Below, piece after piece: positions 18,801 through 26,280 of a stretch of 47,669 nucleotides of DNA. The stretch's first letter is position 1. Every line of letters begins with the position of its first letter. The position numbers and the translations under genes were made by a program. Source of the DNA: Deltaproteobacteria bacterium SG8_13 (lineage in GTDB: Bacteria; Desulfobacterota; Desulfobacteria; Desulfobacterales; SG8-13); contig LJNK01000020.1 in the NCBI GenBank assembly GCA_001303025.1, positions 1 to 47,669 on the forward strand, given 5' to 3'. The notes under the pieces were generated by a model. The model ran no database searches. It saw only the letters and a list, made by a program, of their open reading frames with translations, and was not told the origin of the DNA.

Positions 18801-19110
18801 CACCGGAGAGATGCCGATTATCGGTGTCAACACCTTCCGGGATCCCCACACCGATCAGGAGCTGCTGTTCGACTCTGTCGACCTTGCACGGGCAACCGAA
18901 GAGGAGAAGCAATCGCAGCTGAAACGACTGGCGGATTTCCAGCAGCGCAACTCCGACAAGTCCGCACAGGCTTTGGCGCGGCTGCAACAGGTTGCTCTTT
19001 CCGGTGAGAACATCTTTGCAGAATTGATGAACACGGTCCGGGTCTGCTCGCTGGGTCAGATTACGCAGGCGCTGTACGACGTGGGCGGCAAATACCGTCG
19101 AAACATGTAA
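15847..19110 (+). CDS. icmF: Fused isobutyryl-CoA mutase (IcmF)
   Basis: A 1087-residue adenosylcobalamin enzyme with the full IcmF domain order. The B12-binding domain comes first, with the cobalamin His motif in [11 protein letters not shown] and [17 protein letters not shown]. Next is a MeaB-like G-protein chaperone domain with P-loop [12 protein letters not shown] near residue 203 and [12 protein letters not shown] linker follows, then the acyl-CoA mutase TIM-barrel domain ([62 protein letters not shown]). It rearranges isobutyryl-CoA to n-butyryl-CoA and, in some relatives, isovaleryl- to pivalyl-CoA. GGAGGGGGT precedes the ATG. The 3-hydroxyacyl-CoA dehydrogenase downstream and acyl-CoA dehydrogenase/enoyl-CoA hydratase upstream would feed a butyryl-CoA beta-oxidation route. 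Confidence 0.95.
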   Translation: MSDKAEIYKPRHPIRVVTATSLFDGHDAAINIMRRILQATGVEVIHLGHNRAVSEIVDAAIEEDAQGIAVSSYQGGHIEYFKYMVDLLKERKAAHIKVFGGGGGVIVPAEISELEAYGVAKIYSPEDGARWGLQGMINHMVRQLDFPTVNETDFDFKALQPDNKLLIANLITAMEQAKAEQNGHLAELRSRLKKKTGSRRVPVIGITGTGGAGKSSLTDELIIRLLHDLPEIHLAVLSCDPSRRKTGGALLGDRIRMNGIANPRVYMRSLATRRSQTEIPDSLVEAVSVAKAAGFDLIIVETAGIGQGDSMIVDMVDVSMYVMTSEFGAASQLEKIDMLDFADIVAVNKYEKRGGEDAVRDVRKQVQRNRNAFESAPEEMPVFGTIASRFNDDGVTALYHSLMELVAEKTGTVYRSTLARPETKTSTSKAIIIPPERTRYLAEIAEAVRGYHAETAEQAQAIRGAWHIEETARQIGDDQAELAARLQAETEKARQQINEQTRQVLKQWEEIKEIYEADELAYNVRNREIRTPLFVESLSHLRIPKIMLPRFSDPAEIYRWMREENVAGRFPFTAGVFPLRRVDEEPTRMFAGEGDPARTNRRFKLLSADYEAKRLSTAFDSVTLYGYDPDIRPDIYGKVGTSGVSICTLDDVRVLYSGFELCAPNTSVSMTINGPAPIILAMFLNAAIDQQVDRFSTENGHGPAPEHYARIRSEVLSNVRGTVQADILKEDQGQNTCIFSIDFALKMMGDIQQYFIGNNVRNFYSVSISGYHIAEAGANPISQLAFTLANGFTYVEYYLSRGMPLDSFAPNLSFFFSNGMDPEYTVIGRVARRIWALAMRQKYNGSARSQMLKYHIQTSGRSLHSQDIQFNDIRTTLQALIAIYDNCNSLHTNAFDEAITTPSTESVRRALAIQMIINREWGLTKNENPQQGSFIVEELTRLVEEAVLMEFDRITERGGVLGAMETGYQRSKIQEESIYYEMLKHTGEMPIIGVNTFRDPHTDQELLFDSVDLARATEEEKQSQLKRLADFQQRNSDKSAQALARLQQVALSGENIFAELMNTVRVCSLGQITQALYDVGGKYRRNM

Positions 19111-19263
19111 AACCTGCCTTTAAAGTGCATCTAAGTGCCCAGGGCTGCGTTATCCCGCGATTCAAAATACTCACGTACGAACACCTGTACGCTCCGTGTT
19201 CGATTCGCAGGACGCCTTGCCGCTTTGTTTCGAACCCTGATCTACTATTTTAAAGACAGGTTT
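19110..19263. repeat. MITE-like intergenic inverted-repeat element
   Basis: Terminal inverted repeats AAACCTGCCTTTAAA (19110-19124) and TTTAAAGACAGGTTT (19249-19263) match at 14 of 15 positions and bound about 154 bp. The left repeat starts on the last base of the icmF stop codon. The interior is itself dyadic: AGGGCTGCG near 19140 against CGAACCCT near 19231, and CGAACAC against GTGTTCG around a GTACG core. It encodes no protein. It looks like a small non-autonomous element or a dispersed palindromic repeat. Confidence 0.5.
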
Positions 19264-19280
19264 ACTTTAGATACAATATA

Positions 19281-19370
19281 CTGCCGTAAACGTTTTCGCC
19301 CGATATCCTGACTATATTATTCTTGCGAAAATTATCTCGCTTCTAAATCGAAAATACAGTTATACGGCAG
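19281..19370 (+). promoter_or_regulatory. Nested inverted repeats in the leader of the 3-hydroxyacyl-CoA dehydrogenase gene
   Basis: CTGCCGTA (19281-19288) is complementary to TACGGCAG (19363-19370), and inside it TTTTCGC (19293-19299) is complementary to GCGAAAA (19325-19331). The two nested pairings could fold a roughly 90-nt leader ending 29 nt before the start codon. Purpose is unknown. Confidence 0.3.
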
Positions 19371-19399
19371 CAAAACCAAAGCATTCTGGAGGAGAGGTA

Positions 19400-20251
19400 A
19401 TGGAGATCAAGACGTTTGGTGTGGTGGGTGCCGGTCAGATGGGCAGCGGAATCGCGCAGGTTGCTGCCCAAAGCGGATTGAAGGTGATATTGAACGACAT
19501 CAAGACGGAATTCGTCGAGCGCGGGCTGGCAGGTATTTCCGCTTTTTTATCGCGCGGTGTGGAGAAAGGACGGATTCAGGTCGAAGAAAAAGACGCCTTG
19601 CTGGCGAACATTCAATCCAGCACCGACATAAAAGACATGGCAGGCGCGGACTTCGTGGTGGAAGCGGCCACCGAAAACGAGGCGCTCAAGTTCGATATCT
19701 TTCGCAGCCTGGATCGATCCTGCGGGAACGAGGTGATTCTGGCCACCAACACCTCATCGATCCCGATCGGTAGAATCGCGTCTCAAACCGGTCGACCGGA
19801 CAAGGTCGTCGGAATGCATTTCATGAACCCGGTGCCGCTGATGAAGCTGGTGGAGGTGATTCGCGGAATCGTTACATCCCAGCAAACTTTCCAGACGACC
19901 TGGGACCTGGCCGTGCAGTTTGGCAAGACACCGGCCGAAGCCAGCGACTTTCCCGGCTTTATCGCCAACCGCATCCTGATGCCGATGATCAACGAGGCTG
20001 TATTCTGCCTGTACCAGGGCATTGGAAAGCGAGAAGATATCGACACGGTGATGAAACTGGGCATGAACCATCCGATGGGCCCCCTGGCGCTGGCGGACCT
20101 GATCGGTCTGGACACCTGCCTGGCCATCATGCAAACGCTTTATGACGGGTTCGGCGATCCGAAATACCGCCCCTGCCCGCTGCTGCGCAAATACGTGGAG
20201 GCCGACTGGCTGGGCAGGAAGACCGGTCGGGGGTTTTATGAATATACATAG
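19400..20251 (+). CDS. hbd: 3-hydroxybutyryl-CoA dehydrogenase
   Basis: A 283-residue NAD-dependent 3-hydroxyacyl-CoA dehydrogenase of the short form without a fused hydratase, converting 3-hydroxybutyryl-CoA and acetoacetyl-CoA. The Rossmann motif is GVVGAGQMGSGIAQVAA, the catalytic His is in VGMHFMNPVPLMKLVEVI, and the C-terminal dimer domain has FPGFIANRILMPMINEA, then GMNHPMGPLALADLIGLD. GGAGGAGAGG lies just upstream of the ATG. It follows icmF after 289 bp containing an inverted-repeat element and ends at a strong bidirectional terminator. It likely serves the beta-oxidation of the butyryl-CoA produced by IcmF. Confidence 0.94.
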   Translation: MEIKTFGVVGAGQMGSGIAQVAAQSGLKVILNDIKTEFVERGLAGISAFLSRGVEKGRIQVEEKDALLANIQSSTDIKDMAGADFVVEAATENEALKFDIFRSLDRSCGNEVILATNTSSIPIGRIASQTGRPDKVVGMHFMNPVPLMKLVEVIRGIVTSQQTFQTTWDLAVQFGKTPAEASDFPGFIANRILMPMINEAVFCLYQGIGKREDIDTVMKLGMNHPMGPLALADLIGLDTCLAIMQTLYDGFGDPKYRPCPLLRKYVEADWLGRKTGRGFYEYT

Positions 20252-20291
20252 AACCGGTTTATCCACATGGCAGTAGACTGCGGGGAAAAAC

Positions 20292-20325
20292 AAGGGGCTG
20301 CCCGCAATGCGGGCAGCCCCTTTTT
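20292..20325. terminator. Bidirectional rho-independent terminator
   Basis: AAGGGGCTGCCCGC (20292-20305) and GCGGGCAGCCCCTT (20309-20322) form a perfect stem with a three-base loop, with T residues to 20325. An A run before the stem provides T residues on the other strand, so it can also terminate the convergent ACT-domain gene. Confidence 0.95.
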
Positions 20326-20340
20326 ACGTAAGAACTGAAA

Positions 20341-20820
20341 TCAGCTGAATATCTTTGCCGCCAGTTCGATGTCTTCCGGGCAAAATACGAACAGGCACTT
20401 TTCCTCCGGGGAAGATACCGAGCCGTACACGTAGTTGATGTTGATTCCCTCCTCGCCGAACCGGGATGCAATCTTCGCGAGTTCTCCCGGGCGGTTTTCC
20501 AGCTCCAGCGCGATCACCGGCATGATGTCGAACAAAAAATCGTGGCGGGAAAGCAGGTCGATGGCCTGGTCGGTATCGCCCACCAGCAAACGGATCAGCG
20601 CAAACTGGGCCGAATCCTTGCGCATGGAATTGTAGCTGGCCGCCGATGCAATTCGCTGCAGTGATTTGCCCCGGGCCTTGAACAACTCCTGCACGTAGGC
20701 GGATGCATCCTGGATGGCAAGTGCATCGATGTTGATGCCCGCCTCGCTGAAGAGCGTCGCCAGCCGGCCTAGCTCTCCGGGCACATTTCGCAGAAAAAGC
20801 GATATTTCGGTTCTGACCAT
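20341..20820 (-). CDS. Tandem ACT-domain protein
   Basis: About 159 residues with two ACT domains, small-molecule (often amino-acid) sensing modules. The first is ISLFLRNVPGELGRLATLFS, then EAGINIDALAIQDA; the second is VIALELENRPGELAKIASRF, then GEEGININYVYGSV. A central segment (AYVQELFKARGKSLQRIASA and on) interrupts the first domain. The ATG at 20820 matches relatives, which begin a few residues before the first strand, with GGGGGA about 10 nt upstream. An ATG at 20838 is the alternative. It lies 86 bp downstream of the CheW-LysM gene on the same strand, but the function is probably unrelated. The ligand cannot be read from sequence. Confidence 0.85.
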   Translation of the reverse strand: MVRTEISLFLRNVPGELGRLATLFSEAGINIDALAIQDASAYVQELFKARGKSLQRIASAASYNSMRKDSAQFALIRLLVGDTDQAIDLLSRHDFLFDIMPVIALELENRPGELAKIASRFGEEGININYVYGSVSSPEEKCLFVFCPEDIELAAKIFS

Positions 20821-20905
20821 GGCTTGATATTCCCCCATCAAAGCTGAAGATAGGATTGACTGTAGAAGAATCGGGGCTGGATGTCAACCGGCAAGAAACC
20901 GCGTG

Positions 20906-23900
20906 TTATTTGACCTCGATCCGTTGCCTGGGGAATATCAGATCCGGGTTTTTGATCCTGTTGTCATCGGCCAGCTTCGGGTAGTTGAAGCCGGTACCGG
21001 TGTACTTCTCAGAGATCCCCCACAGGGTATCCCCTTTTTTCACTTTGTAGACGACCAGCCGTCCATCCTTGTCGATAATCTTGATGGTACGGATCTCACC
21101 GGCGGGTTCTGCCGGCTTGTCAGTATCGGCCGGCGGCATTTGCGATTCGATATCGCCGGCCGGAACGCCGGCAACCGGCGTGGGCGATGGTTGCAACTTT
21201 ACAGTTGCTGCACGCGTCGGCGTCTTTCCGGTTTTTACCGGAACCGCGGCCGCATCCTGCCCGGAAACCGGGCGACGGATCGCCTGACGCGGCACCGCTA
21301 CCTCCAGCCACCCGAACCACCAGCCGGAAAAAAGCGACAAAGCAACCACCAACAACAACGCGGCCAGGCAGAGCGCAAGGACTTTTTTTCGACCCCTGCC
21401 GGTTTTCGGGATCGATGAAACCGGCAACGACTCCTCTGCACCCGCACGGCTGCCGGCTTCCAGATCGATTTCTTCGGATTGCGGGTCCGCAAACACAAAT
21501 TCCCTGATCTGAAGCAATGCCGCTTCTTCATCGCTCCACGGATCTTCTTTCAGCGGGTCGAGTTCTTCCTCGATGACGAAGTCTTCTTCCGTCAGAAGTT
21601 CAGCATCCGGAAAACCATCTTCCGGCGGCGGTTCTTCGCGGTTCTGATCGTTCGAACCGTCGGATGCCGCCTGAAAGTCAGCCGAATCGCCGGTGGCATC
21701 GAGATCGCTCTCACCGGCGGCGTCAACCGCCCCGGCAGCGGCCGGAAGTGGTCTTTCGTCGGCACCTTTCGGTTCCACAGCGGGCGGCAGATTCAACTCA
21801 TCCTCCGCGGCCGGTTCCGGTTCCTGCACGTCGATCTCCAGCGATCTGCCTGCCAGGGGGTTGAGCGCTGCATCCGGATCGGGAACGGCCGTGTCCGAGC
21901 CGCAATCCTTCGCGGCCGGTTCCCGTCCACTTTCGCCTGGATCCTTCAGCTCGCATCCCCCGGGCTGCAACGCCGGGAATCGAAACGGATCGGACACCTG
22001 CTGCCCTACCTCCTCAGGGGCCGCTTCGCTTTTGTCCTGCAAAGATTCTTGCGGTTGACCCTGCGGCTGGCCATCGGCATTCGATTCCTTTTTATCTGTG
22101 TGCACCGATCCGGTTTCGCTGACCGCTGCCTTGACGGCACGGTCCGCCTCCGAGCGCAAAGCCGGTTCGGAAGTAAAAGACCCGGAGATGCTCGCATCGA
22201 CGCCGTTTCCGTCACCACTGCCGATGCCCTTTTGCGCTTCGATTTCCCGGATCCGGTCGAAGGGATCCTTCCCACCACTGTCCGGGTCGAGCCCTTCGGA
22301 TGCGACTTTCGCCTGATTTTCATCGAACGGCCCAGCAGGTTCTTGGGATTCATCCGCCTTGACATCGGGGCCATCGTCACTTTCCCGGGTGGGAAACTGC
22401 ACTGCGTTTTGCAGACGCCTGGCCAGCAGCGCCTGCGGCGAGGCCTCGGGTTCGGTCGCCTGCGGCTCGCAAGCCGGCGGTTGGACGGTTTGCGCCCGTG
22501 ACATCTTTTCAGTTGTCGAATCGGCTGATTCGTCCGTCGGTTGTACTGGCGCATCGAACACGACCGGGGCGGAAATGTCGGAATCATCGGGAAACAGCGC
22601 CTGCTGCAACTGAGAATTCTCCTGCAGATCCGGACCGGATTGGGTCACGCTGGCCAGCACTTCGAAGAAATCCTGGTGGCGGGCCCGGTCGAAGTGAATG
22701 GCCAATGCGTGCACGTTGAAAATCAGTCGCACGACCGCCTCGTCAGGATAGCATCCATATACGAAATTCTCCGTGTTTTCGTAAGGAAGCTCCCGATGGA
22801 GGTCTACCGGAAGGCGCCGCGGGACAAAGCTGCGCTCGGTTAATATCAGGGCTTTGAAGTCTCCATTGGCCACCGGAATCATGGACCAGTTCGCCGTCGG
22901 TGCGGCACTGCGGCCAAAACACCGTGACAGGTCCAAAACCGGAAGCAACTCCCCGTCATACTCGCTGACACCGGCTACCAACGGTTTTGCATTGGTGAGA
23001 GCGGATACCGGCAGCATGCCGATGGCCGGCTTTACTTCCCGTTCCGGCAGTGCGTGCCGGAGGCCGCAAATCTCGAATTCGACGATCTCGACATCTTCGG
23101 TTGTAAATGATGTTGGAAAATCCGATCCGGCCTTGTAGGCCGAGGCGGCGGCATCACTGTCCGGCTGGCCGGATAGCAGCCCGGCCACGTCCAGGACCGA
23201 TACGATGTCGCCGTTTCGAACCAGCGCAGTCTGGCGCCAGTTATTTCGCAGCAGCGGCGGCAGCCTCCGGCACTCCGACTCTCCGGCGCGGATGGGCGGC
23301 AGCAGTGCATCGATACAGAGGCGAAATCTTTGATGATCCAGTTCTACATCGAGCATCAACCGGCAGGTACGCTTCGTTTCCAGGTTCAACCGCTTTGCCA
23401 AATCGATCAGCGGCACCGGTCTTCCTTCACACATGTCGACACCGGATACAAAGGGCGGGGCCGGCTGGATCGGATGCGCCATCGCGTCGCGGGCCCCGGT
23501 AGCGACGATGCAGGTGTCCGCGATGGCAAAGGACCGGTCCGCTGTATCGACCAGAGTGTAGTCGCAATCCGCGCCGCTATCGGCCGCCGCGTCTGCAGAG
23601 ACGGCATAGCTGCTTCGCGGCGGGCTGAATTCGACTGCCTGTGCTTGTCGAAACAGCTCGGGTGTATCGATGATATATACCGGCTTCGATCCGGAGACGG
23701 TGTAGTTTCTCATCACCGGAGAGGCCAGGTAGCTGGGAAGGGGAATCACCGCGTCCGCGGTGATGGTGCTGCGGCTGACCGTGTCGGGAAGCAGAAATGC
23801 CGCCGACAGTGTCTTGCTGTCGCTGCCGGTTCTCAGCAGCAGGTACCGCTGTCGGTTTCTGGGCATCGGCGGCAGACCGAGGCATGCCCGCAGGTCTAAA

Positions 23901-24058
23901 AGGGTGACGGTGTGCTCGTCGAGGACGGTGATGCCGGCAATGTGCGGAGACACCGGTGGAAGCCAGTGGATATCACGGATACCGACGAGAAGAGGATCGC
24001 GATCCTCCGCCAGGCCATAGCGCAAATCACCGACGGTATAGACAGTTAGTGTATTCAT
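20906..24058 (-). CDS. Triple CheW-domain, transmembrane, LysM fusion protein
   Basis: A 1050-residue protein with an unusual architecture. Three CheW-like domains occupy about 1-145, 165-300 and 325-475; each has a glycine-plus-hydrophobic stretch such as IAGITVLDEHTVTLLDLRA, VSGVDMCEGRPVPLIDLA or VAGVSEYDGELLPVLDLSR. Residues of about 490-880 are a low-complexity acidic, Pro/Ala/Glu-rich linker. A basic GRGRKK then precedes one hydrophobic helix at about 888-911, so by the positive-inside rule the CheW domains are cytoplasmic. The periplasmic tail ends in a LysM domain (about 1002-1050: YKVKKGDTLWGISEKY, then NPDLIFPRQRIEV). LysM binds peptidoglycan, so the protein could anchor a chemoreceptor-CheA array to the wall. 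It is the last che-type gene of the operon, 44 bp after the ParA gene. Confidence 0.88.
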   Translation of the reverse strand: MNTLTVYTVGDLRYGLAEDRDPLLVGIRDIHWLPPVSPHIAGITVLDEHTVTLLDLRACLGLPPMPRNRQRYLLLRTGSDSKTLSAAFLLPDTVSRSTITADAVIPLPSYLASPVMRNYTVSGSKPVYIIDTPELFRQAQAVEFSPPRSSYAVSADAAADSGADCDYTLVDTADRSFAIADTCIVATGARDAMAHPIQPAPPFVSGVDMCEGRPVPLIDLAKRLNLETKRTCRLMLDVELDHQRFRLCIDALLPPIRAGESECRRLPPLLRNNWRQTALVRNGDIVSVLDVAGLLSGQPDSDAAASAYKAGSDFPTSFTTEDVEIVEFEICGLRHALPEREVKPAIGMLPVSALTNAKPLVAGVSEYDGELLPVLDLSRCFGRSAAPTANWSMIPVANGDFKALILTERSFVPRRLPVDLHRELPYENTENFVYGCYPDEAVVRLIFNVHALAIHFDRARHQDFFEVLASVTQSGPDLQENSQLQQALFPDDSDISAPVVFDAPVQPTDESADSTTEKMSRAQTVQPPACEPQATEPEASPQALLARRLQNAVQFPTRESDDGPDVKADESQEPAGPFDENQAKVASEGLDPDSGGKDPFDRIREIEAQKGIGSGDGNGVDASISGSFTSEPALRSEADRAVKAAVSETGSVHTDKKESNADGQPQGQPQESLQDKSEAAPEEVGQQVSDPFRFPALQPGGCELKDPGESGREPAAKDCGSDTAVPDPDAALNPLAGRSLEIDVQEPEPAAEDELNLPPAVEPKGADERPLPAAAGAVDAAGESDLDATGDSADFQAASDGSNDQNREEPPPEDGFPDAELLTEEDFVIEEELDPLKEDPWSDEEAALLQIREFVFADPQSEEIDLEAGSRAGAEESLPVSSIPKTGRGRKKVLALCLAALLLVVALSLFSGWWFGWLEVAVPRQAIRRPVSGQDAAAVPVKTGKTPTRAATVKLQPSPTPVAGVPAGDIESQMPPADTDKPAEPAGEIRTIKIIDKDGRLVVYKVKKGDTLWGISEKYTGTGFNYPKLADDNRIKNPDLIFPRQRIEVK

Positions 24059-24102
24059 ACAGCGACATCACCGCACTGCCGGTGCCACATGGCAGTGCAT
24101 TC

Positions 24103-25122
24103 TCACATGGCAGCGGCCATGGAAGACCGCGGCTTCTCGACCGCAGAAGGCCTTGCAGCGGTTCGGGCGCCGTTGAGAAGTTCTCTGGCCAGTTGCATGT
24201 ATTCGAGCCCGGAGCGAGACGTTTTGTCGTACACGATCACCGGCAGCTTCATGATCTGCGATTCCTTCATCTTGGCATCGTAGGGTACCATGGTCTGGAA
24301 GGAATGATCCCTGAAATTGGCCATGAGTTTCGAATACACCACGCGGGCGGAGGTATCCTTTTCGTCATACATGGTAATCAACACCCGATACTGCAGATCC
24401 GGGTTGCTCCGGGCGCGGATCATTTCGATGATTTTCAGGACCTGATTGGCCCCGTTTGCAGACAGGTATTCGCAAAGGCTCGGAATCACCGCCATGTCGG
24501 CCGCCGAGAGGGCGTTGAGCGTGAAAAACCCCACTGACGGCGGCGTGTCGATCAGGATGTGATCGAATTGATCCTTGACCGGCTCCAATTGATCCCGGAG
24601 GATGTTCTCGAAATTCACCGTGTCGAAGTATTTTTTATCCAGCAACACCAGCTTATCGTTGGACGGCAACAGCCACAGGTTCGGGTATCGGGTCTTCAAA
24701 ACGATCTGGTCGGCCTGGTCCGGTGGATGGTGCAGGGCGTCATAAAACGAAGGGGTATCCCGGTATCCGAGCGAAAGGGTCAGGTTCGACTGCGTGTCGA
24801 AATCGATCAGCAGCACTTTGCGGTTCAGCAGCGCCAGCGACATTCCCAGGTTCAGGCAGGTGGAAGTTTTGGCCACACCGCCTTTCTGGTTGCTGACCGC
24901 AATGATGTGATCCGGTTTTTTGTCCGTATTTCCGTCGGCCGCCGGTGCCGATGACTCCTCGCCGGAGTCACCACCCGGCGACCGGTCCTGCTGCTTTGCG
25001 CTCATCCGGTAGACGGTAAACACGTAGTGGCACCGGTTGCAGCGGACTTTGGCAACCGGCGTGCGAATCCGCGCTTCATCCAGCTGATAACCGGTCCGAC
25101 AGTGACTGCAGATCACTTTCAT
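24103..25122 (-). CDS. ParA/MinD-type ATPase with N-terminal zinc ribbon, in che operon
   Basis: A 339-residue protein. Residues 1-38 are an MJ0042-type zinc ribbon (VICSHCRTGYQL, then VRCNRCHYVF, two CxxC pairs). After a charged linker comes a ParA ATPase domain: deviant Walker A NQKGGVAKTSTCLNLG with the signature Lys, LLIDFDTQSNLTLSLG, and Walker B HILIDTPPSVGFFTLNAL. Position 5 of the P-loop is Ala (KGGVAKT) instead of the usual Gly. ParA-like proteins within che clusters (ParC in Vibrio, PpfA in Rhodobacter) position cytoplasmic or polar chemosensory arrays; this one probably does likewise. AGGAG lies 6 nt before the ATG at 25122. It lies between cheB-like and triple-CheW genes with short gaps. 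Confidence 0.88.
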   Translation of the reverse strand: MKVICSHCRTGYQLDEARIRTPVAKVRCNRCHYVFTVYRMSAKQQDRSPGGDSGEESSAPAADGNTDKKPDHIIAVSNQKGGVAKTSTCLNLGMSLALLNRKVLLIDFDTQSNLTLSLGYRDTPSFYDALHHPPDQADQIVLKTRYPNLWLLPSNDKLVLLDKKYFDTVNFENILRDQLEPVKDQFDHILIDTPPSVGFFTLNALSAADMAVIPSLCEYLSANGANQVLKIIEMIRARSNPDLQYRVLITMYDEKDTSARVVYSKLMANFRDHSFQTMVPYDAKMKESQIMKLPVIVYDKTSRSGLEYMQLARELLNGARTAARPSAVEKPRSSMAAAM

Positions 25123-25159
25123 TTTCGGCTCCTGATTTGAATTCATCCGCCCTTGCACC

Positions 25160-26200
25160 TCACCCCATGATCTCGGCGATCTTGTCGACCATAGAGTTTT
25201 CATCGGTCACAAAATCGACCGTTCCGCGTTCGATGGCGTGGTCGGTCAGGTTCGGATAGACGCAGCAGTTTGAATCCTGGGCGATCGTCGCACCCGATTC
25301 GGCCCGAATCCGGGCCAGTCCGTCGGCACCGTCATCACCCAGGCCGGTCAGCAGCAACCCGATGGCATGCTGCCGGAACACCGCGGCCGCAGAAGAAAAA
25401 AGCAAGCTCAGGGGCTGATCGACTCGCTCACCGACCCGCAACCGCGGGTGGTTGTCACCGTTGGTTTCGACCCACAGTGACATCTCGTTGGAACAGATGT
25501 AGCAGGTTCCCTGCTCCAGGGTCTCCCCATCGCGCGCCTTCTCCACCCGCCAGGGGACGTTCTCATCGAACTTTTTGATAAAAGCGTCGATGATCTTCGG
25601 CGATATTTCCTGCACCACCACCACCGAAGCGGGCAGGGTGGGCGACAGTCGGGTCAGCAGCCGGATGACGGTATTGGGACCGCTAAGGGTGGTGCCAACC
25701 GCCAGCAGGTAATCCAGGGGGCGAAAACCATACCGTTCGTTCAATTGCTCCTTGGCATCCCACCTCGGGATGCGCACCCGCCGTATGTTGTCGAGATTGA
25801 CCGATCGTGCGATCTTGATGCGGTCAATCAACTGCTGCCTGGCGTTGGATATGTTCTTGGATACCGCCCCGGAGGGTTTGGGGACAAAGTCGACCACCCC
25901 CAGGCGCAGGGCGTCGAAAGTGATGGCACCGTCGCTGAAAAGGCTGCTGAGCACCACGATGGGAACCTGCGATTCGATCATCAGGTGGCGAATGGCCGTC
26001 AGCCCGTCCATCACCGGCATGTCGATGTCCAACGTGATGACATCCGGGCACAGGGCCTTGATCTTTTCCAAGCCTTCCAGCCCGTTGCGGGCGGTGTCTA
26101 CCACGCGGATGTGCGGGTCCGACTCGAGGATCTCCGTAACGGCTTTGCGCATGAACGCCGCGTCGTCCACCACCACCACCGATATATTTTCATTCTTCAT
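25160..26200 (-). CDS. CheB-like response regulator, catalytically degenerate (copy 1)
   Basis: A 346-residue protein with an N-terminal receiver domain (VVVVDDAAFMRK; phospho-acceptor Asp58 in VITLDIDMPVMDG; KPSG) and a C-terminal CheB methylesterase-type domain. In active CheB the catalytic Ser lies in GASTGG, the His in QHM and the Asp in a GMGxDGA motif. Here the first reads GTTLSG (Ser to Thr171) and the second VVVQEIS (His to Glu198); only Asp290 (GLGDDGADGL) remains. The esterase is therefore probably dead, leaving a phospho-regulated binding domain. Start 26200 is chosen over an in-frame ATG at 26215 because GGAAG precedes it. It lies between cheA and the ParA gene. Confidence 0.87.
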   Translation of the reverse strand: MKNENISVVVVDDAAFMRKAVTEILESDPHIRVVDTARNGLEGLEKIKALCPDVITLDIDMPVMDGLTAIRHLMIESQVPIVVLSSLFSDGAITFDALRLGVVDFVPKPSGAVSKNISNARQQLIDRIKIARSVNLDNIRRVRIPRWDAKEQLNERYGFRPLDYLLAVGTTLSGPNTVIRLLTRLSPTLPASVVVVQEISPKIIDAFIKKFDENVPWRVEKARDGETLEQGTCYICSNEMSLWVETNGDNHPRLRVGERVDQPLSLLFSSAAAVFRQHAIGLLLTGLGDDGADGLARIRAESGATIAQDSNCCVYPNLTDHAIERGTVDFVTDENSMVDKIAEIMG

Positions 26201-26280
26201 AGCACCGGCTTCCATTTATCCGGACAAAAGGAGCTGTAATGCCGGCAGCAGAAGTGCCGGCTCTGCGCTGCCGACTTCGA

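Noticed and set aside
17829..19007. Alternative plus-strand frame inside icmF
   Set aside because: It overlaps the conserved mutase domain in another frame and shows no protein family features.
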